Assembly: GCA_900551675.1 (NCBI GenBank)
Contig: URXH01000023.1
Location: forward strand, 1 to 22,970
Length of the DNA stretch: 22,970 nucleotides
Source: an uncultured bacterium
GTDB taxonomy: Bacteria > Cyanobacteriota > Vampirovibrionia > Gastranaerophilales > Gastranaerophilaceae
Direction: 5' to 3'
The notes under the pieces are model-generated. The model did not search any database. It saw nothing but the letters and a program-made list of their open reading frames with translations, and was not told the origin of the DNA. A program made the translations under genes and the position numbers. This document shows, in pieces, positions 7,843 through 12,711 of the stretch (positions are counted from its first letter, which is position 1; each line of letters begins with the position of its first letter).

Positions 7843-8538
7843 CTAAATACTTAATTTATAACCACCGCCGTATATGGTCTCTATATATTTTTTCCCGTTT
7901 GCAATTTTATCTATTTTGCTTCTCAGATGTCTTATATGAACCCTGATTGTTTCTATATCATCATCAGGCGAATAGCCCCAGACATCTTTTAAAAGCTTTG
8001 CCGATGACACCATATTGCCATGATTTTGGAACAGCAGGTTAAATATTTCAAATTCTATCGGGGTTAATTTTGCCTGTTTATCGCCTATTTTTACACTGTA
8101 AAGCTCAGGGAGAAGTGTTATATCCCCGAGTGTTAAAAGTTCGCGTGTAGAAGCACTTTCAGGAATTTGACGGGTTCTTTTCAAAAGAGCTCTTACCCTT
8201 ACCTGTAATTCTTCCATTTCAAAAGGTTTTACAAGATAATCATCAACACCTATGTTGAAACCGTTAACTTTATCATTAATCTGCGAAAGTGCAGTAAGCA
8301 TCAATATCGGGATATTTTTTGTATCATCGTTTTTCCTTATCCTTTGCGCAACAGTAAAGCCGTCCACTTCTGGCATCATAACATCAAGAATTACAAGAGC
8401 CGGCAGTTCCTGCTTACACAGCGCAAATCCCCTTACTCCGTCAAATGCCTGTATAACTTTATAACCGGAAAGTTCAAGATTAACTTTTATCAGCTCATTT
8501 ATTGCCTGATCATCATCTATTACAAGAATTTTATTCAT
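7843..8538 (-). CDS. OmpR/PhoB-family response regulator
   Basis: This is a two-component transcription factor of 231 residues. The receiver domain (about 1-120) has the acidic pocket D8-D10, phospho-acceptor D52 in LVILDVMMPEVDG, T82 and K104 in YLVKPFE, all in place. The winged-helix domain (about 133-231) has LTPIEFEIFNLLFQNHG, then VWGYSPDDDIETIRVHIRHL, and ends YIETIYGGGYKLS. No histidine kinase gene is next to it, so it is an orphan in this window. Its stop overlaps the tail of the truncated small ORF on the other strand. A good minus-strand promoter lies about 115 bases upstream. The regulon is unknown. Confidence 0.95.
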   Translation of the reverse strand: MNKILVIDDDQAINELIKVNLELSGYKVIQAFDGVRGFALCKQELPALVILDVMMPEVDGFTVAQRIRKNDDTKNIPILMLTALSQINDKVNGFNIGVDDYLVKPFEMEELQVRVRALLKRTRQIPESASTRELLTLGDITLLPELYSVKIGDKQAKLTPIEFEIFNLLFQNHGNMVSSAKLLKDVWGYSPDDDIETIRVHIRHLRSKIDKIANGKKYIETIYGGGYKLSI

Positions 8539-8658
8539 ATCAGAATTTTATATGTAAAATACTAAAAATACAACAGAATTTTGTTAAAAAATATTAATAA
8601 AAATAGCCCGTTTGAATGATACATTATAACCTGTTTTCAGGCATATTTATTTGAAAAG

Positions 8659-8698
8659 ATTTGTAAAAAAAAATTTTTTAAGTGTCAATTTTACAAAT
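8659..8698 (-). promoter_or_regulatory. Response-regulator promoter inside a 10-bp inverted repeat
   Basis: On the minus strand TTGACA (8688-8683) and TACAAA (8665-8660) are 17 bases apart, a good sigma70 promoter for the response regulator. Both are enclosed by a perfect inverted repeat ATTTGTAAAA (8659-8668) and TTTTACAAAT (8689-8698). That geometry would suit an operator or a looped repressor or activator site. Confidence 0.45.
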
Positions 8699-8725
8699 TT
8701 TTGAATTTTTATTGTAATATGTTAA

Positions 8726-8755
8726 TTGCGTAATGCAAATTGTAGTAGTTATAAG
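8726..8755 (+). promoter_or_regulatory. Possible speD promoter
   Basis: TTGCGT (8726-8731) and TATAAG (8750-8755) are 18 bases apart, placing the transcript start about 20 bases before the ribosome binding site. The -35 lies in a small inverted repeat TTGC-GTAAT-GCAA. The match is moderate. Confidence 0.35.
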
Positions 8756-8770
8756 TATACATTTATAGAT

Positions 8771-8776
8771 AGGAGG
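8771..8776 (+). promoter_or_regulatory. Ribosome binding site supporting a TTG start for speD
   Basis: A perfect AGGAGG lies 8 bases before TTG at 8785. An ATG at 8780 is only 3 bases away and opens a 4-codon reading frame (MNWQ, stop) in another frame. The spacing therefore selects TTG as the speD start. Confidence 0.65.
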
Positions 8777-8784
8777 CACATGAA

Positions 8785-9240
8785 TTGGCAGTAACATCAC
8801 CATTTACAGCATTTAAGGAAAACGGGAAAAAAGAAATCCACTTAGGACAACACGTTTTAGCAGAATTTTTTGAATGTGATCCGAACACATTAAATAGTTT
8901 AGATAAGGTAGAAAAGTACATGGTGGATGCCGCCCTTGAATGTGGTGCTACTATTGTCCAAAAATGTTTCCATATGTTTAACCCCTATGGAGTTTCAGGT
9001 GTGGTAATTATCTCGGAAAGCCACCTTGCAATCCATACATGGCCGGAATTGGGTTATGCAGCCGTAGATTTGTTTACCTGCGGTGATAAATGCGATCCGA
9101 AAATTTCTTATGAATTTTTGAAGAAAAAATTTAATTCTAAAAAAGCAACTTTCTCTGAATTAAAAAGAGGAATTATTGATGAAGAAACCCTGAGAGTTGC
9201 TGAAAAACCTTTTGAAATTATGCAGCAATTCGCTGATTAA
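8785..9240 (+). CDS. speD: S-adenosylmethionine decarboxylase proenzyme (bacterial class 1B)
   Basis: The enzyme decarboxylates S-adenosylmethionine to supply aminopropyl groups for spermidine synthesis. It makes its own pyruvoyl cofactor by cleaving between Glu78 and Ser79. The 151-residue product contains ESHLAIHTWPE (78-88) with Ser79 and His84, and DLFTCGD with catalytic Cys99. The short type 1 enzyme is usually about 120-140 residues, so the length fits. The start is TTG behind a perfect AGGAGG. It is a single-gene unit with its own terminator. No spermidine synthase gene is in this window, so the pathway partner must be elsewhere. Confidence 0.96.
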   Translation: MAVTSPFTAFKENGKKEIHLGQHVLAEFFECDPNTLNSLDKVEKYMVDAALECGATIVQKCFHMFNPYGVSGVVIISESHLAIHTWPELGYAAVDLFTCGDKCDPKISYEFLKKKFNSKKATFSELKRGIIDEETLRVAEKPFEIMQQFAD

Positions 9241-9261
9241 TTTCTGTAAAATACTTATAAT

Positions 9262-9292
9262 AAAAAGCTGCATACTTATGTGCAGCTTTTTT
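9262..9292 (+). terminator. Rho-independent terminator of speD
   Basis: AAAAAGCTGCA (9262-9272) pairs with TGCAGCTTTTT (9281-9291) around an 8-base loop and ends in a T-run. It lies about 22 bases after the speD stop. It is close to symmetric and could act on both strands. Confidence 0.9.
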
Positions 9293-9378
9293 ATTATGTT
9301 AAATCATGTAAAAAATTTGCCTTTGTATCATGACAGCCGAACTGTTTTTTTATATTATTTTCATAACAGGGGGTAGAA

Positions 9379-9858
9379 ATGCCGGAAGATTTAATAGAAA
9401 AAAAATCAAATTTTGACTTAACTTCAAGAAGTGCTTTTTCCAGAGATGATGAAGTTTTTACATCAAAATCTTATGCCGCGCTTCTTGCTAAAAATATAAT
9501 ACCGTATTCTCACAGAAAATTTGCTGATAATTACGTTATTATAAAAAAGGTCTTTAAGTTTCAAGCTGTTATGCCGAGAATTACAAATGCTGAAAAAGCG
9601 CTTCTGGCAAAATACGATTTTAATACTCTTGAATATACAACCGTAAAACAAATGTATGAAGAACTTTCATTGTTGCAAAAATGGGCAGTTTCAGCTGATG
9701 AAACCTTGAAAAAAGATTCTGATGAAATTCTAGAAATCAGGACAAAAGAGCTTAAATTTATTGTTGCAACGAGTTATGCAAGCATTTCAAACGAAATTTA
9801 TAAAGGCTACCTTGCATTAGAAAATTATTTTATGGAAATAAGCAAGTATAACGATTAG
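9379..9858 (+). CDS. Hypothetical protein, 159 aa
   Basis: I do not recognise this protein. It is soluble, starts MPEDLIEKKSNFDL behind a GGGGG-containing ribosome binding site, and is rich in alternating charged and aliphatic residues. A likely helical second half runs through KQMYEELSLLQKWAVSADET and TKELKFIVATSYASISNEIY. There is no signal peptide or membrane helix. It sits alone after the speD terminator and just before the small membrane-protein genes. Codon use and AT content look like the neighbouring genes. Confidence 0.75.
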   Translation: MPEDLIEKKSNFDLTSRSAFSRDDEVFTSKSYAALLAKNIIPYSHRKFADNYVIIKKVFKFQAVMPRITNAEKALLAKYDFNTLEYTTVKQMYEELSLLQKWAVSADETLKKDSDEILEIRTKELKFIVATSYASISNEIYKGYLALENYFMEISKYND

Positions 9859-9916
9859 ATTACACTAAAACATTGATTGACACAAGTATGAATAGGTAAT
9901 GTATCTATGAAGTATC

Positions 9917-10147
9917 TTGAAGAATCAAATAAAAAATTTGATAAGTCTGCGTACTAGCCTGATTGCGGTTGTTGCTCTCTTAACAGGAGGCATTGTTGGT
10001 ATTGCAGTAACAGATATTAATACTATTTTAAAAACTTTTTTACTTATATTTGGTATATATTTTGAAATATTATTTATAAGTAATATTATGAACATGAATA
10101 AAGAAATTATCAAAAATATAGGAGTTATGAAAGATGACATTAAATGA
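9917..10147 (+). CDS. Small two-helix membrane protein, probably frameshifted at its N-terminus
   Basis: The open frame has only TTG starts (9917, 9938) without a good ribosome binding site and gives up to 76 residues. Two hydrophobic helices are clear: SLIAVVALLTGGIVGIAV and TFLLIFGIYFEILFISNI. They are followed by NMNKEIIKNIGVMKDDIK. A different frame begins at ATG 9907 and reads MKYLEESNKKFDK before stopping at 9955. Removing T9946 would join them as ...KKFDKLRTSLIAVV. The likely original gene is therefore 9907-10147 with a one-base insertion, or a sequencing error. Function is unknown. The last 14 bases overlap the next small gene. Confidence 0.6.
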   Translation: MKNQIKNLISLRTSLIAVVALLTGGIVGIAVTDINTILKTFLLIFGIYFEILFISNIMNMNKEIIKNIGVMKDDIK

Positions 10148-10262
10148 TGTTGTTTCCTTAGCTGGAATTATTATTCTTGGGATAACAGGTTTATATTTCA
10201 ATTACAAATTTAATCAAATAGGTAAAGATAATGACTGGTCATCTGCAAAAAGCAAGAGATAG
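10134..10262 (+). CDS. Small single-helix membrane protein, 42 aa
   Basis: The ORF starts at ATG 10134, with GGAG (10121-10124) nine bases upstream, and encodes MTLNDVVSLAGIIILGITGL followed by YFNYKFNQIGKDNDW and a basic end. It has one clear membrane helix and a lysine-containing tail. It overlaps the preceding small membrane gene by 14 bases in another frame, so translation is probably coupled. It ends three bases before the convergent XRE gene. The pair looks like a two-component small membrane system, but I do not recognise the family. Confidence 0.55.
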   Translation: MTLNDVVSLAGIIILGITGLYFNYKFNQIGKDNDWSSAKSKR

Positions 10263-10265
10263 ACA

Positions 10266-10589
10266 TTATTCATTTATTGTTGCTTTAACTATTTTATAAA
10301 TAGTTTCAATTTTTTGTCTGTCTTTGAGGTTTTGGATATCTGTAATTATTTCACTTATTAAATCTTCTTCTGGTTTGATATGATCCAAAGCAAAAAGCTC
10401 CGAACTTGATACATTAAGAACATCAAGAATTTTTTCAAGGGTATCTGCTGTTAAAAAATTCTCTCCAGTTTCAATACCGCTGAGTGTGCGCGTAGCAATA
10501 TCTATTTTTTCAGCAAATTGTTCTTGGGTATATCCTCTTTTTTGCCTTAACCTTTTTATTTTGGCTCCTAGTTGTTTTTTAATATTCAT
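10266..10589 (-). CDS. XRE-family transcriptional regulator
   Basis: This 107-residue protein has an N-terminal helix-turn-helix of Cro/C1 type (about 6-62): LGAKIKRLRQKRGYTQEQFA, then IATRTLSGIETGENF and LEKILDVLNVSSSELF. A short helical C-terminal segment (EEDLISEIITDIQNLKDRQK), perhaps for dimerisation, follows. It is a DNA-binding regulator without a ligand domain. It is convergent with the small membrane genes and divergent from the 96-aa gene, whose upstream region contains repeated AAATNTCTAAACG sequences that could be its sites. Confidence 0.92.
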   Translation of the reverse strand: MNIKKQLGAKIKRLRQKRGYTQEQFAEKIDIATRTLSGIETGENFLTADTLEKILDVLNVSSSELFALDHIKPEEDLISEIITDIQNLKDRQKIETIYKIVKATINE

Positions 10590-10626
10590 GACATTTAACC
10601 TCTAGTTTATTCTAAAAGATAACTTT

Positions 10627-10724
10627 AAATATCTAAACGAGATTAAACTGTATAAAATAAATATATATCCCCTTGAAATCTCTAGTCTGCTGTCTATTTG
10701 TTAAGAAATATAAATTTCTAAACG
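10627..10724. promoter_or_regulatory. Direct repeats AAATNTCTAAACG, candidate XRE operators
   Basis: AAATATCTAAACG (10627-10639) and AAATTTCTAAACG (10712-10724) differ at one base. A partial AAATATCTA recurs at 10762-10770. They lie in the divergent region between the XRE gene and the 96-aa gene. Binding is an inference. A TATAAT occurs at 10731-10736, but no matching -35 was found. Confidence 0.35.
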
Positions 10725-10862
10725 TATTGATATAATTAGCATATATAAGATATATGATATTAAATATCTATTTTTATACAATTTTTGCTATTAAAATGTT
10801 TTTATATATAAGTGAGTGCTATAAACACGAGAGATGTACAAAGTAAAAAAGGAGGATTTATT

Positions 10863-11153
10863 ATGTCAATGAACAATGTTAACGGCAAAATTTCGGAGGC
10901 TGCTCTACTAGGAGGTATAACCGGTGGGTTAAATGAGTCTGGAGTGTTAAAAGGAATAGATGCGGAAGCGAGAAAAACCGGTAGTATTTTTTCACTACAG
11001 AAAAATAACTCGGATAATAAAATTGGAGTGCAGCAAGAAAATATTAATGCAGATCAAATAGCTTTGCCTGAGCAAGTAATTGAAACAGTAGATAGAGTTA
11101 CAGTTGAAGGAAAATCGTATGAAACAAAACATAAATTAAATATAAAGCAATAA
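10863..11153 (+). CDS. Hypothetical protein, 96 aa
   Basis: The start chosen is ATG 10863, because AAAGGAGG (10848-10855) lies 7 bases before it. An in-frame GTG at 10812 would give 113 residues but would place that site inside the gene. The product starts MSMNNVNGKISEAALLGGIT, is Asn/Gly/Gln-rich with no signal peptide or membrane helix, and ends EGKSYETKHKLNIKQ. It looks partly disordered. I do not recognise it. It is monocistronic with a terminator shared with rpsP and is the divergent neighbour of the XRE regulator. Confidence 0.7.
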   Translation: MSMNNVNGKISEAALLGGITGGLNESGVLKGIDAEARKTGSIFSLQKNNSDNKIGVQQENINADQIALPEQVIETVDRVTVEGKSYETKHKLNIKQ

Positions 11154-11155
11154 AC

Positions 11156-11187
11156 AAAAAGGACGGGTAATAAATCCGTCCCTTTTT
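11156..11187. terminator. Bidirectional terminator between the 96-aa gene and rpsP
   Basis: GGACGG (11161-11166) pairs with CCGTCC (11176-11181). It is flanked by five As on the left (11156-11160) and five Ts on the right (11183-11187), so a T-run follows the stem in both directions. It lies 3 bases after one gene's stop and 24 bases from the other's. Confidence 0.85.
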
Positions 11188-11210
11188 GATTTATATTAAA
11201 AATATATAAC

Positions 11211-11594
11211 TTATGCTTCAGCTGTTGTTTCTTCAGCCGGAGCTTCTTCTGCTTTAGCAGCTTCTGCCTCAGCTGCTGCTTTGGCTTCAGCTTCTGCAGC
11301 CGCTTTAGCCTGAGCCTTTTTCGAAAGTTTTACTGTTTCTTTTTTTACGTAATTTAGTGTACCGTCATCGTTGCAGTTTTTGATTAAGTAAGCAACAGTT
11401 TCAGTCGGTTGTGCACCTTTTTTAACCCAGTCAAGAGCTGAAACTTTATCCAGTTTCATAACTTTAGTCTTCGGATTATAGTAGCCTAGTTCCTGAACAG
11501 GTCTGCCTTCACGTTTTGTAGTTGAATTAATTACGATAATTCTGTATGACGGGTTCTTTTTTGCACCCATTCTTTTTAATCTGATTTTTAACAT
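11211..11594 (-). CDS. rpsP: 30S ribosomal protein S16 with Ala/Glu-rich tail
   Basis: S16 is a small-subunit protein needed early in 30S assembly. The start MLKIRLKRMGAKKNPSYRII, then GRPVQELGYYNP, KLDKVSALDWVKKGAQPTET and YLIKN are diagnostic. The usual protein is about 80-90 residues and this one is 127. The extra C-terminal part (about 92-127) is almost only Ala, Glu, Lys and Thr (KAAAEAEAKAAAEAEAAK...), a low-complexity extension seen in several lineages. The ribosome binding site is AAGGG before the ATG. The gene is not next to rimM or trmD here. It is preceded by a structured-looking leader and ends at a shared terminator. Confidence 0.97.
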   Translation of the reverse strand: MLKIRLKRMGAKKNPSYRIIVINSTTKREGRPVQELGYYNPKTKVMKLDKVSALDWVKKGAQPTETVAYLIKNCNDDGTLNYVKKETVKLSKKAQAKAAAEAEAKAAAEAEAAKAEEAPAEETTAEA

Positions 11595-11601
11595 TTTGAT
11601 T

Positions 11602-11713
11602 TTCCCTTATTTTTTATGTAACTTGCGGATTTGAAATCCAACGCAGCCGCCGCTTTGGCTGACAAATCCTTGAACAAGGCTAAGAGGAATTGCCTTATCC
11701 CTTTTTTATGTAA
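11602..11713 (-). promoter_or_regulatory. Candidate structured leader of rpsP
   Basis: About 80 bases (11622-11701), visibly richer in G and C than the surroundings, lie between two exact copies of TTTTTTATGTAA (11610-11621 and 11702-11713). On the minus strand they can form successive hairpins: AAGGC/GCCTT (11696-11692 with 11680-11676), CCTT-GTTC-AAGG, CAGCC/GGCTG (11661-11657 with 11648-11644) and GGATTTCAAATCC (11639-11627). The stretch ends at the rpsP ribosome binding site. It may be an autoregulatory leader RNA. No known riboswitch class was recognised. A minus-strand TTGATT-17-TTACAT lies just upstream. Confidence 0.4.
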
Positions 11714-11744
11714 TCACAAAAGCTTTTACTAATCAAGTATTGGT

Positions 11745-11779
11745 TAACAAAACATAATAAAAGTGAATAGGTGAATAAG
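11745..11779 (+). repeat. Dispersed heptamer repeat copy upstream of rsmI
   Basis: Bases 11745-11777 are identical to the reverse complement of 3140-3172. The repeat contains AAGTGAATAGGTGAATAAG (11761-11779), as at the left end of the 324-bp unit. It lies between the divergent rpsP and rsmI genes. Confidence 0.7.
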
Positions 11780-11812
11780 AAAATAATCTAATAATATTTA
11801 TCATGTTTAATA

Positions 11813-11818
11813 TATAAT
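11813..11818 (+). promoter_or_regulatory. -10 box immediately before rsmI
   Basis: A consensus TATAAT is only 6 bases from the rsmI ATG, and no Shine-Dalgarno sequence lies between them. If used, transcription would start at or beside the A of the ATG, giving a leaderless message. No good -35 is visible. Confidence 0.35.
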
Positions 11819-11824
11819 AAAACC

Positions 11825-12634
11825 ATGAAAGAATATGATTTTTACATAGTTCCGACACCTATCGGAAATTTAGGCGATATAACTCTCAGAGCAATAGAAA
11901 TCTTGAAATCAGTTGATGTTATAGCCTGTGAAGACATAAGAGTTACGCAAAAACTGCTCAATCATTTTGATATTAAAACAAGATGCATTTCATACCACAA
12001 ATTCAACGAAAAAGAACGTGTGGATTTTTTCCTGAAAATTTTGAAAGAAGGGGAAAAAATAGCACTTGTATCTGATGCAGGCACACCGCTTTTCTGCGAT
12101 CCCGGAGCTGTCATTGTTGAAGAATTGAGAAAAAATAATTTTACGGTAACATCACTCGCAGGCGCCAATGCCGTTGCTACATTTCTTTCTCAAATCCCAA
12201 GAAAAGGAGAAGATTTTGTATTCGTAGGATTTTTACCGAAAACAAAATCACAAATTACAAACATTATAAAAAAATACAGTTCCACTGATACGGTATTCTA
12301 CGATTCTCCTAACAGAATTTTAAATACTCTTGAAATAATAAAAGAAATACGACCTGATTCAAATGTTGCAATCGGCAGAGAATTAACAAAAATATTTGAA
12401 GAGATAGTGATAGATAATATAGAAAACGTCATTAAACATTTTCAAAATAATCCGGTGAAAGGAGAAATTGCAGGACTCATCTTCCGCACGGAAATAAACG
12501 ACAATGAAATAGATATTGATGAAAAAATCGTCCTTTTAAAATCGAAAAATTTTAAAGCAAAAGAAATTTCTATTATTTTATCAGAACTTTACAACTTCAA
12601 TAAAAACGATATTTACAAAAGATGTTTAACTTAA
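11825..12634 (+). CDS. rsmI: 16S rRNA (cytidine-1402-2'-O)-methyltransferase RsmI
   Basis: RsmI methylates the ribose of C1402 in the decoding centre of 16S rRNA using S-adenosylmethionine. The 269-residue protein opens MKEYDFYIVPTPIGNLGDIT, the family hallmark. VIACEDIRVTQKLL (usually EDTR), LVSDAGTPLFCDPG (usually SDAGTPLISDPG), SLAGANAVATFLSQ and FVFVGFLPKT follow, all of the tetrapyrrole-methylase fold. The small changes fall outside invariant glycines. The first ATG fits the conserved N-terminus exactly, so the start is secure although no ribosome binding site precedes it. Confidence 0.95.
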   Translation: MKEYDFYIVPTPIGNLGDITLRAIEILKSVDVIACEDIRVTQKLLNHFDIKTRCISYHKFNEKERVDFFLKILKEGEKIALVSDAGTPLFCDPGAVIVEELRKNNFTVTSLAGANAVATFLSQIPRKGEDFVFVGFLPKTKSQITNIIKKYSSTDTVFYDSPNRILNTLEIIKEIRPDSNVAIGRELTKIFEEIVIDNIENVIKHFQNNPVKGEIAGLIFRTEINDNEIDIDEKIVLLKSKNFKAKEISIILSELYNFNKNDIYKRCLT

Positions 12635-12661
12635 TTTACATGTTCCACTTTTTTTAATTTA

Positions 12662-12670
12662 TGATATAAT
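12662..12670 (+). promoter_or_regulatory. Extended -10 promoter of the bamA-like operon
   Basis: TGATATAAT gives a consensus TATAAT (12665-12670) with the TGN extension, which lessens the need for a -35. Transcription would start near 12677, about 35 bases before the gene's TTG start. AAGGTAGAGA lies shortly before that start codon. Confidence 0.55.
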
Positions 12671-12711
12671 ATTTTTAGGATAGTAATTGAAGTTTTTAAG
12701 GTAGAGATTTT

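Noticed and set aside
10812..10862. GTG start giving a 113-aa protein
   Set aside because: A perfect AAAGGAGG lies inside this extension, 7 bases before ATG 10863, so the shorter protein is preferred.
11627..11639. tRNA T-arm-like GGATTTGAAATCC in the rpsP leader
   Set aside because: The flanking bases do not form a 5-bp T-stem around a 7-base loop, and no acceptor, D or anticodon arm is present.
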